Positions 26,644 through 33,201 of a DNA stretch of 64,000 nucleotides are shown one piece after another. The translations under genes and the position numbers were made by a program. The stretch comes from CAZYTM01 sp964649725 (lineage in GTDB: Bacteria > Desulfobacterota > Desulfuromonadia > Geobacterales > Geobacteraceae), in the NCBI GenBank assembly GCA_964649725.1, contig CAZYTM010000001.1:310001-374000 (forward strand), written 5' to 3'. Position 1 is the stretch's first letter; each line of letters starts with the position of its first letter. Below the pieces are notes generated by a model. That model was not told the origin of the DNA, ran no database searches, and saw only the letters and a program-made list of their open reading frames with translations.

Positions 26644-28029
26644 TCAGTCGGCAATCGCCTGCAGGGCAGTGAGCAGGTCAGGGATATCCTCTGGCAGAAT
26701 GGTGCGGAGATCGAGCAGATAGCTCTCCCGGGCGATCCTGCCGATGACCGGCAGCAAAGCGGAGCGGAGCCGCCGCTCCAGTTCCTGGGGGGAACGGTGC
26801 GGATGATGGAGTGCAAGCAGAGTGGTCGGCAACTCCAGAAGCGGAAGAGCGCCCCCCCCTACCTGGGAGACGCCGCTTTGCAGAGTCAGCTTGAGCTTTG
26901 ACACCCCCCTGCGCTTCAACTGGCGTTGAATCGCTCTCCCCCGCACCGCCAGTTCGGCCGGTTTGGTGGCGAGCAGACGGAGTACCGGGATGCTGCTAAA
27001 GGCCTTCTGCTCGTCTCGGTACAGCTGCAGCACCCCTTCCAGGGCGGCAATAGTCAGCTTGTCCACCCTTAGTGCCCGCAATAAGGGATGCTGGCGCATC
27101 TTCTCCAGGTAGATCTTCTTGCCGACGATGATCCCTGCCTGGGGACCGCCAAGCAGCTTGTCGCCACTGCAGGTCACTACCTCTACCCCGGCCCGGATGA
27201 ACTCCTGTACTGTCGGTTCGCTCACCCCGAGCAGCTTGCCCATGTCGACCAGGTTGCCGCTCCCCAGGTCGGCCAGTACCGGCAGGTCGAATTCGTCCCC
27301 CAGCGCAGCCATTTCACTGGCGGTAACAGTTGTGGTGTAACCGACCATGGCGAAGTTACTCGTCTCGACCTTGAGCAGCAGCGCGGTTTCGCCATTGACA
27401 GCTTTACGGTAATCGGCCGGATGGGTCCGGTTGGTAGTGCCGACCTCATGCAGCAACGCCCCGCTCTGCTGCATCACCTCCGGGATCCGGAACGACCCCC
27501 CTATCTCCACCAGTTCGCCGCGGGAGACGATCACCTCCTTGCGATTCGCCAGGGCTGCCAGGGCAAGCAACAGGGCAGCGGCATTGTTGTTCACCACCAG
27601 CGCCGCCTCGGCACCGGTCAGTTCGCAGAGCAGGCTCTCCAGATGACGGTAGCGGCTCCCCCGCCCACCTTCTGCCAGATCATATTCCAGGTTGCTGTAG
27701 CCGCAGGCGATAGCTGTCAGCTGCGGCAGCAGCTGAAGCGGCAGCGGCGCCCGACCGAGGTTGGTATGGATCACCACCCCGGTACCGTTGATCACCCGCT
27801 GCAGGCTGGGGCGTGCCAGTTGCTGCAAGCCCAGCTGCACAGTCCGGGTCAGGGTTGCCAGATCGGGGAGTACGGTTATTGCACCACTCCTTACCGCCAG
27901 CCGCAGTTCGGCCAGCAGCTCCCGGACCGCCCGTTTTACCAGGGGGAGCGGATAGCCGACAGTGGCCGCTTTGAAAGGCGGCCACTGGAGCAGTTTGTCA
28001 ACTTGGGGGATTTCTCTGAGAAGAGACAC
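26644..28029 (-). CDS. selA: L-seryl-tRNA(Sec) selenium transferase
   Basis: PLP enzyme converting seryl-tRNA(Sec) to selenocysteinyl-tRNA(Sec). The 461-residue chain has the N-terminal helical region LLREIPQVDKLL, the INGTGVVIHTNLGRAPLP motif, and the PLP lysine in CSGDKLLGGPQAGIIVG. The organism therefore makes selenoproteins. No selB, selC or selD is in the window. It lies about 40 bp downstream of a GntR-family gene on the same strand, so it may share its transcript. Confidence 0.95.
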   Translation of the reverse strand: MSLLREIPQVDKLLQWPPFKAATVGYPLPLVKRAVRELLAELRLAVRSGAITVLPDLATLTRTVQLGLQQLARPSLQRVINGTGVVIHTNLGRAPLPLQLLPQLTAIACGYSNLEYDLAEGGRGSRYRHLESLLCELTGAEAALVVNNNAAALLLALAALANRKEVIVSRGELVEIGGSFRIPEVMQQSGALLHEVGTTNRTHPADYRKAVNGETALLLKVETSNFAMVGYTTTVTASEMAALGDEFDLPVLADLGSGNLVDMGKLLGVSEPTVQEFIRAGVEVVTCSGDKLLGGPQAGIIVGKKIYLEKMRQHPLLRALRVDKLTIAALEGVLQLYRDEQKAFSSIPVLRLLATKPAELAVRGRAIQRQLKRRGVSKLKLTLQSGVSQVGGGALPLLELPTTLLALHHPHRSPQELERRLRSALLPVIGRIARESYLLDLRTILPEDIPDLLTALQAIAD

Positions 28030-28068
28030 ACAGACCTCTTTAGCGTGGCCAAGAGGGGAGGGGAGAGC

Positions 28069-28776
28069 CTAGAGGTCGAGCTGGGCTGCCGCCGTCCGCT
28101 CGGCCGGTTTCAGGGGTGAGCTCCCCTCACGCCCCTGCATCAGCACCCTGCCGCCATATTCGGCATTCTTCCGCACCAGCCTTTCTGCCTGCTCGGAATC
28201 CCTGCTGCAGAAAGCCTCGATTATCTTGTTATGCTCCTGAACCGATATCTGCATCCGTCCCGGCAGACTGAGGGAGGCAACCCGCAGACGCTGGAACTTC
28301 TTCACCAGATTGGAGATCAGCTCGTAAAGCTTGTCGTTGTCCGCTGCCCGGACGAACAGCTCGTGGAAATCGTTATGCACCTTGAAAAAGTGCTTTATAT
28401 CACCTTCATTGGCCAACTGGCGCAGCTTGTCATTGATTGCCTGGAGCTTTTCTATCTCTTTGCCGGTCAGCTTTTCACAGGCCCGGTTGGCCGCATACCC
28501 TTCCAGGATACTCTTAATGGCGTAAAACTCCTCCACATCACGTTCCGAATAGGAGACCACCACCGCCCCCTTGCGGGGGATTACGGTCAGATACCCCTCT
28601 GATTCTAGCTGCCGGAATGCCTCGCGGATCGGGGTCCGGCTGATGCCGAAGCGCTCCGCCAGTTCCGGTTCGGCCACCTTCTCGCCAGGCTTGAGGGCAC
28701 CACTCATGATAGCGTCGCGGATCGTCTCAAGGATCCGTTCCCTAAGCGTCAGATGCTTCTCGATGCTCTTTTTCAT
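28069..28776 (-). CDS. GntR/FadR-family transcriptional regulator
   Basis: A 235-residue repressor-type protein. The N-terminal winged helix is clear (LRERILETIRDAIMSGALKPGEKV, then ELAERFGISRTPIREAFRQLESEGYL). The C-terminal all-helical FCD domain with putative metal-binding His residues (NDFHELFV, QEHNKIIEAF) binds a small carboxylate in relatives. Start: ATG 28776 (MKKSIEKH), nine nt after GGAG; the preceding in-frame codons run through the promoter. A perfect 15-bp palindrome sits between -35 and -10 of its own promoter, so autorepression is likely. The effector is unknown. Confidence 0.88.
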   Translation of the reverse strand: MKKSIEKHLTLRERILETIRDAIMSGALKPGEKVAEPELAERFGISRTPIREAFRQLESEGYLTVIPRKGAVVVSYSERDVEEFYAIKSILEGYAANRACEKLTGKEIEKLQAINDKLRQLANEGDIKHFFKVHNDFHELFVRAADNDKLYELISNLVKKFQRLRVASLSLPGRMQISVQEHNKIIEAFCSRDSEQAERLVRKNAEYGGRVLMQGREGSSPLKPAERTAAAQLDL

Positions 28777-28807
28777 ATGCTCATGCTCCGCAGGGGGGTT
28801 TGCTTGA

Positions 28808-28835
28808 ATTGTATACAGTATACACATTTTGTCAA
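28808..28835 (-). promoter_or_regulatory. GntR-gene promoter with embedded operator
   Basis: On the minus strand TTGACA (28830-28835), a 16-bp spacer and TACAAT (28808-28813) form a near-consensus promoter. The perfect palindrome TGTATAC-A-GTATACA occupies 28810-28824, overlapping spacer and -10 box. A bound dimer would block RNA polymerase, as is common for GntR-family autoregulation. Confidence 0.75.
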
Positions 28836-28946
28836 GCTTTCCCTTTCCCAGCCGCATCAATAGCTGTTCGATTCATTTAATGAGTGAGCATTTCGGCTTG
28901 CTATTTGTCCCCTCCGATAGTAATCTTATCAGCCAAAGGAGCTGTA

Positions 28947-30002
28947 ATGGATCCGGTCCGCCACCTGAAAATTTCGATCGCTGTCCTGGCCATGCTGGTC
29001 ACTGCCGGCGTCACCGGTTATATGACCATCGAAGGGTGGCGCTTCATCGATGCCCTCTACATGACGATCATCACCCTTGGTACCGTCGGCTTCAGGGAGG
29101 TGCATGAGCTGAGCGATGTCGGCAAGCTCTTCACCATGCTCCTCATCGTCTTCGGCGTCAGCGTGCTCGGCTACATCCTCGGCAGTCTCGCCCAGATCAT
29201 GTTCGAAGGGCAGTTCCAGCGCATCATCGGGAGGAAGAAAGTGGAAAAGAGAATCGAGTCGCTGCAGGACCATTATATCATCTGCGGTTTCGGCCGGATC
29301 GGCGCCCTGATCTGCAAGGAGTTCGCCGCCAAACCGATCCCCTTCCTGGTCATCGAGAAGCACCCGGAGGCCCATGACAAGCTGCACCATGAAGAGTACC
29401 TGCATATCCGCGGCGACGCCACCGAAGACGAGACACTGCTGCGGGCCGGCATCAAGCGGGCCAAGGGGCTGATCTCGGTGGTCACCTCAGATACCGAGAA
29501 TGTCTATATCACTCTCACCGCCCGCGGCCTCAACCCCGACCTCTTCATCCTCGCCCGTTCCGGCGAAGAGGGGTCGGAGATCAAGCTGCAGCGGGCCGGC
29601 GCCAACAAGGTCATCTCCCCCTATGTGATCGGCGGGAACAGGATGGCCCAGGCAATCCTCCGGCCGAACGTGGTCGACTTCATCGAGATCGCCACCGGCC
29701 ACGAACACCTTGAGCTGCAGATGGAGGAGATCGCCATCCCGGGCGATTCCGGCTTTGTCGGCGAAAACCTGGTCAGTTCCGGTTTCCGCAAGGAGACCGG
29801 AGTAATAATAATCGGCATCAAGAAGGCGAGCGGCAAGATGGTCTTCAATCCCAACCCCCACTCCAAGATCGAAGCCCACGACACCCTGATCGTGCTCGGC
29901 GAGCCGACCGCCATCCAGACCCTGGAAATGCTGGTAGGTTGCGAAAAGAGCGCCGACGCGGTGATCAAGAAACACCGGAAAGAGCAGCACCCCCATGAAT
30001 GA
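28947..30002 (+). CDS. Two-TM potassium channel with RCK (TrkA-N/TrkA-C) domains
   Basis: A 351-residue ligand-gated K+ channel subunit. Two membrane helices (about residues 10-25 and 62-85) flank a pore loop with the filter TVGFRE at 46-51 in place of the usual TVGYGD. The Rossmann RCK-N domain starts with YIICGFGRIGALICKEF and ends near residue 240. A TrkA-C domain follows (GDSGFVGENLV to EAHDTLIVLGEP). Start: ATG 28947, five nt after AAAGGAG. It overlaps the next gene by 8 nt. Confidence 0.88.
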   Translation: MDPVRHLKISIAVLAMLVTAGVTGYMTIEGWRFIDALYMTIITLGTVGFREVHELSDVGKLFTMLLIVFGVSVLGYILGSLAQIMFEGQFQRIIGRKKVEKRIESLQDHYIICGFGRIGALICKEFAAKPIPFLVIEKHPEAHDKLHHEEYLHIRGDATEDETLLRAGIKRAKGLISVVTSDTENVYITLTARGLNPDLFILARSGEEGSEIKLQRAGANKVISPYVIGGNRMAQAILRPNVVDFIEIATGHEHLELQMEEIAIPGDSGFVGENLVSSGFRKETGVIIIGIKKASGKMVFNPNPHSKIEAHDTLIVLGEPTAIQTLEMLVGCEKSADAVIKKHRKEQHPHE

Positions 30003-30756
30003 CCGGCTCCATGTCCATGTCCCGTATCACTTCCTCTGCGACAACCTCGAACTGGTCCTTAACACCGGCATCAACCCGGAGCTCTATTTCCCCGGCGAAA
30101 CCCTTGACCAGCTGATCCCCGAACAGCTTGCCGCCATCGCCGCGACCCTGGCCGGGCATGGTCTGGCCACCACCATCCATACCCCGTTCATGGACTTAAA
30201 CCCCGGCTCCACCGAGCGGTTGCTCCGGGAGGCGACCATCCACCGCTTCCAGCAGGTACTCGACGCAGCCGCCATCCTCAAACCGCGGGCGATGGTCTTC
30301 CACCCCGGTTATGACCGCTGGCGTTACGGCGACTCCAAGGAGAGCTGGCTCGGCCACGCCATCGACACCTTCGCCATGGTCCTGGAGCGGGCCGATGCCA
30401 TCGGCACTGTCGTGGCGGTGGAGAATATCTTCGAAGAAGAGCCCTCGACCCTCAAGTCGCTGCTGGAGGCTTTGCCCGGGCTGCGGCACTGCTTCGATGT
30501 AGGGCACTGGAATCTGTTCAAGACCGTAGGGCTAAAGGAGTGGTTTGCCGCCCTAGGCTCCTATATCGCCGAAGCCCATATCCATGACAATCATGGCAGT
30601 CGCGATGACCACGCCCCGGTAGGTGAAGGGGCTATCGATTTCCAGCTCTTCTTCCGGCTTATGGAGGAGTACGCGCCGCTGGCGCTCTGGACTATCGAAG
30701 CGCACAGCAAGGAGGATCTGCAGCGGTCAATTGTGGCTATTCAAAAGTATTTCTGA
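29995..30756 (+). CDS. Sugar phosphate isomerase/epimerase-like TIM-barrel protein
   Basis: A 253-residue protein of the xylose-isomerase-like/AP endonuclease 2 superfamily. Metal ligands typical of the fold are visible: HTPFMDLNPG, VFHPGYDRW, VAVENIFEEEP, CFDVGHWNLF, EAHIHDNHGSRDDHAPVGEG and WTIEAHS. The function of this branch (isomerase, epimerase or endonuclease) cannot be told from sequence. Its start overlaps the K+ channel gene by 8 nt, so the two are translationally coupled. It is the last core gene before the accessory cassette array. Confidence 0.8.
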   Translation: MNDRLHVHVPYHFLCDNLELVLNTGINPELYFPGETLDQLIPEQLAAIAATLAGHGLATTIHTPFMDLNPGSTERLLREATIHRFQQVLDAAAILKPRAMVFHPGYDRWRYGDSKESWLGHAIDTFAMVLERADAIGTVVAVENIFEEEPSTLKSLLEALPGLRHCFDVGHWNLFKTVGLKEWFAALGSYIAEAHIHDNHGSRDDHAPVGEGAIDFQLFFRLMEEYAPLALWTIEAHSKEDLQRSIVAIQKYF

Positions 30757-30794
30757 CTATTATTTCTGCCCTGTTTTCACTTCTGCTTCGGACC

Positions 30795-30851
30795 AAACAA
30801 CGCATGAGAGTGACCGGCGCGGCTTTCTCGCGCCCGTCTCCACGCGAGAGT
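30795..30851 (-). repeat. attC10, degenerate terminal attC
   Basis: AAACAAC (30795-30801) supplies a GTTGTTT R' box on the minus strand. An imperfect stem with a CTTTCT loop follows, but the opposite R'' box is no longer recognisable. It lies 38 bp after the last core gene, so it marks the old end of the array. Confidence 0.55.
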
Positions 30852-30912
30852 CGTAACTTCACCCTCATCATTTGTGCACCAATTTAATATGACGTCTGGC
30901 GATAACGATGCT

Positions 30913-31209
30913 TCAAATTGAAACGCACAATACCATAAACATCAAAAATCCTACAAAAATTCCTGTAACTATTACAACTATAGTAAAGCTTTTGTTAAAA
31001 ATATCGTTGAATGTGTATTTTGACCATCTAGCTACAACAGCAGAAATAGCTGCCGCGAATACAAATGGGACAATAAATAAAATTATCGAAACGATAGCAC
31101 CTCTGATATATGCATCAGAAGAAGCCCCATTCCATCGTATGATGCCCGGAATTTCGAGCAGGCAGACTGCAGCATAGAAAAGAGAGAGGATGATATTTCG
31201 GGTTTTCAT
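30913..31209 (-). CDS. Cassette 10: small membrane protein
   Basis: A 98-residue protein with three to four hydrophobic segments (about residues 4-22, 28-55 and 70-95). I recognise no family. The start was placed at ATG 31209 (MKTRNIILS), which begins directly with a membrane segment. An ATG at 31224 abuts a REPIN-like palindrome, and a GTG further up lies inside it. No Shine-Dalgarno is visible, so the palindrome's arrival may have removed the native translation signal and left the gene silent. Confidence 0.5.
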   Translation of the reverse strand: MKTRNIILSLFYAAVCLLEIPGIIRWNGASSDAYIRGAIVSIILFIVPFVFAAAISAVVARWSKYTFNDIFNKSFTIVVIVTGIFVGFLMFMVLCVSI

Positions 31210-31224
31210 AGTTAGGGTAGCCAT

Positions 31225-31284
31225 AGGGGTCAGTCGCTCACTTTTCACTAATGGATAACTGTGAATAATGAGTGCCTGACCCCT
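31225..31284. repeat. REPIN-like palindromic element
   Basis: Two inverted arms, AGGGGTCAGTCGCTCA and TGAGTGCCTGACCCCT, pair with three mismatches around an AT-rich centre. The unit resembles REP-type doublets spread by RAYT transposases. It sits exactly where the left half of attC9 should be and appears to have replaced it. Confidence 0.7.
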
Positions 31285-31305
31285 CCGTCTTGTTTCTTGT
31301 TAGGA
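31285..31305 (-). repeat. attC9 remnant
   Basis: Only one side of the site survives. GTTAGGA (31299-31305) matches 7/7 the half-site at attC8 that begins cassette 9. The rest of the palindrome is missing and the REPIN-like element begins at 31284. Confidence 0.6.
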
Positions 31306-31316
31306 TTCTCTCAAAA

Positions 31317-31892
31317 TTATGGTTTGTCGATTTTCCATTTGCCATTTTCTTTGTAAAATATAACTGGATAGGCAACCGACTCCATTTTTCCCTTCACATT
31401 TTCTTCTCTGACTATAATGCAACTAGCAGTATCTTCATCCCACAAGTCTCTGAGCTTCAGTGTGCCTCTATCTGCTGAAAAACTACGAAGATTTTTAATG
31501 CTTCCAAAAAGCTTCCTTGCATAATCTCTGTGCTGCCATCTTATATACTCTGCAGCAGCGTTTGCATCTTTACGAAAAAAAGCATCATTATATGCATTCC
31601 AAACGTCACGTAATTCTTGTTCGACACCAGCGTCATAATGAACACTATCTTGTATCTTCTCTTTTTGATTAGCAGCCGTAATTTCCCGTGAAGATGGCTT
31701 CTCCTCTGTCTGCGAAGCTGATGAAGCGTCGTTTCGCTTGATTACACCTTTTTTTGGAATGCTTGCAGCATTATCAGTAAAATGCACAACTCCGTTGTCA
31801 TCAGTCCATTGATACGTTTCGGCGAATGCCAGGAGAGACAAGGCATTACATGCCAGCATAATAACTATCAATATACCTATGGTGTTGTTCAT
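31317..31892 (-). CDS. Cassette 9: exported DUF4124-domain protein
   Basis: A 191-residue secreted protein. A signal peptide covers about residues 1-24 and is followed at once by a DUF4124 module (YQWTDDNGVVHFTDN), a short domain common in periplasmic proteins. A polar linker rich in Ser, Glu and Lys leads to a C-terminal alpha/beta domain (VWNAYNDAFFRKDANAAAEYI, to YPVIFYKENGKWKID) resembling small lipoprotein domains. Function unknown. The start ATG at 31892 uses AGGAG that is part of the attC8 R' box (GTTAGGAG). Confidence 0.75.
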   Translation of the reverse strand: MNNTIGILIVIMLACNALSLLAFAETYQWTDDNGVVHFTDNAASIPKKGVIKRNDASSASQTEEKPSSREITAANQKEKIQDSVHYDAGVEQELRDVWNAYNDAFFRKDANAAAEYIRWQHRDYARKLFGSIKNLRSFSADRGTLKLRDLWDEDTASCIIVREENVKGKMESVAYPVIFYKENGKWKIDKP

Positions 31893-31900
31893 CAATATTC

Positions 31901-31971
31901 TCCTAACGGCTCGGCCGGTGACCGGCGCGGCAGCAGTTTGGCCGCGTCCGCGTCTACTGGCCTGGTTGTAA
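31901..31971 (-). repeat. attC8
   Basis: TCCTAAC (31901-31907) and GTTGTAA (31965-31971) bound a GC-rich imperfect stem. The GTTGTAA box matches 7/7 the half-site at attC7 that begins cassette 8. Confidence 0.85.
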
Positions 31972-32021
31972 TTACTCTTGCCTTCTCAGTTCATGCAGCC
32001 CTCTCAATACACAGGAACTTC

Positions 32022-32348
32022 TTAACGGGACATGTACTTTCTGAAGAGATACCAAGAACATAAGAAAAAGGAGATGGTCATCCAACTAATTGCGCCGACT
32101 AAGTAGGTTTTCGTTGGTAATATGCCGTTTAGGATAAAGAGGTAAACGACTCCTACCGGAGCAATAGCTGCGCCTCCCTCTCCTGCGAGGATGCAGGGTG
32201 AGTAAAAAAGTGATAGGGCAGCTGCCCTCATTATCACTTTACTCCATAAACCTTTTGTCTTGGTCATCTGGAATACACAGAACGTGCTTATTCCGGAGCA
32301 TGCGACAAATGCGAAAAACCCATATGTCCAAATTTGTTCGTTATCCAT
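32022..32348 (-). CDS. Cassette 8: small membrane protein
   Basis: A 108-residue protein with three predicted membrane helices (about residues 8-26, 40-75 in two closely spaced segments, and 84-100). The ends are polar (MDNEQIW, FRKYMSR). No family is recognised. The ATG lies about 10 nt after the attC7 R' box and the Shine-Dalgarno is weak (GAAAAG), so translation probably depends on transcripts entering from upstream cassettes. Confidence 0.65.
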   Translation of the reverse strand: MDNEQIWTYGFFAFVACSGISTFCVFQMTKTKGLWSKVIMRAAALSLFYSPCILAGEGGAAIAPVGVVYLFILNGILPTKTYLVGAISWMTISFFLCSWYLFRKYMSR

Positions 32349-32357
32349 ATCTTTTCG

Positions 32358-32432
32358 TTACAACGGGGTGCCCGGTTCACCCGCATCGCCCGGTTTCTCA
32401 GGGCGGGGCGGCGTGCAACCGGCTGGTTGTGC
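32358..32432 (-). repeat. attC7
   Basis: TTACAAC (32358-32364) and GTTGTGC (32426-32432) enclose a long GC-rich imperfect stem with a GGTTTCTCA loop. The box GTTGTGC matches 6/7 the half-site at attC6 that begins cassette 7. Confidence 0.85.
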
Positions 32433-32436
32433 TCTA

Positions 32437-33129
32437 TCAAATGGCCGGGAGAAGAAGGCTGACCATCGCAGCACGGGTCTCTTCTACGACACGACTTTTG
32501 TATTCTCTTGAAGTATTGCCGAAGTCAAGTGGACGACCATTATGATAAAGTTGCCAAAGTGTCTGAACTAAGTCCTGCAATACGTATAAGATCTCTTCAA
32601 TTTCAACAATCTCAGTCTTCGCAAACAATGCTGTTACTGCCTCTTGGTCTTTCACCAAAGTATGTGCAAAGATTGAATTCCTTATTTCAAGGCATGTGTT
32701 TTCAAATTTCTTCCTGAATGGCGCAAGCTGCTTTTTGATCGTTCTCAGGTGTTCGGTTTTCGGCTCAAACGCATTGCTAATGTAGTCATCCAGCCAGTCA
32801 GGAGCCGTCTTCCCGCCTTCAGTTATTCTTCTCGCCAACGCTTCTTTTGAAAAGAATTCGGGATGGGCCAGGGCACTCGCCACAAGCTTATGGACAGAAT
32901 GAGCATCTTTGCCGTTATCAAAAATTCGGCCCATTGTGATGAAAAAAGCCGACTGAAGAGAATATAGTTGGATATTCCAGAAGGATGGGTGGCGGTTCAG
33001 TGCACGGTAAACTTCTTTATTTTCTCCTGCTGTTGCATGGATTGTCAAATACGTATAGAAGCATTGAGTTGCCTTATCGACCTCTCCTCGGATATGCTCA
33101 AAGTCTCTCCAAAATTCATCTTCTGTCAT
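32437..33129 (-). CDS. Cassette 7: AbiU2-like HEPN protein
   Basis: A 230-residue all-helical protein. The motif RNSIFAH at residues 150-156 fits the R-x(4-6)-H active site of HEPN ribonucleases, and the overall layout (N-terminal helices with FWNIQLYSLQSAFFITMGRIFD, motif late in the chain) resembles the AbiU2 branch of abortive-infection proteins. A role as an RNase in phage defence or a toxin is inference; no partner gene is in the same cassette. Start ATG 33129 (MTEDEFW) follows GAGGAAATA and lies 15 bp after the attC6 R' box. Confidence 0.7.
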   Translation of the reverse strand: MTEDEFWRDFEHIRGEVDKATQCFYTYLTIHATAGENKEVYRALNRHPSFWNIQLYSLQSAFFITMGRIFDNGKDAHSVHKLVASALAHPEFFSKEALARRITEGGKTAPDWLDDYISNAFEPKTEHLRTIKKQLAPFRKKFENTCLEIRNSIFAHTLVKDQEAVTALFAKTEIVEIEEILYVLQDLVQTLWQLYHNGRPLDFGNTSREYKSRVVEETRAAMVSLLLPAI

Positions 33130-33143
33130 TATTTCCTCTATCT

Positions 33144-33196
33144 GTACAACGGTTATGAGGGTCTGCTGTGAAAACAGCAGCACCCGATGGTTGGCA
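33144..33196 (-). repeat. attC6
   Basis: GTACAAC (33144-33150) and GTTGGCA (33190-33196) enclose the stem GTCTGCTGT / ACAGCAGCAC with a GAAA loop. GTTGGCA matches 7/7 the half-site at attC5. Confidence 0.85.
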
Positions 33197-33201
33197 TCTT
33201 T

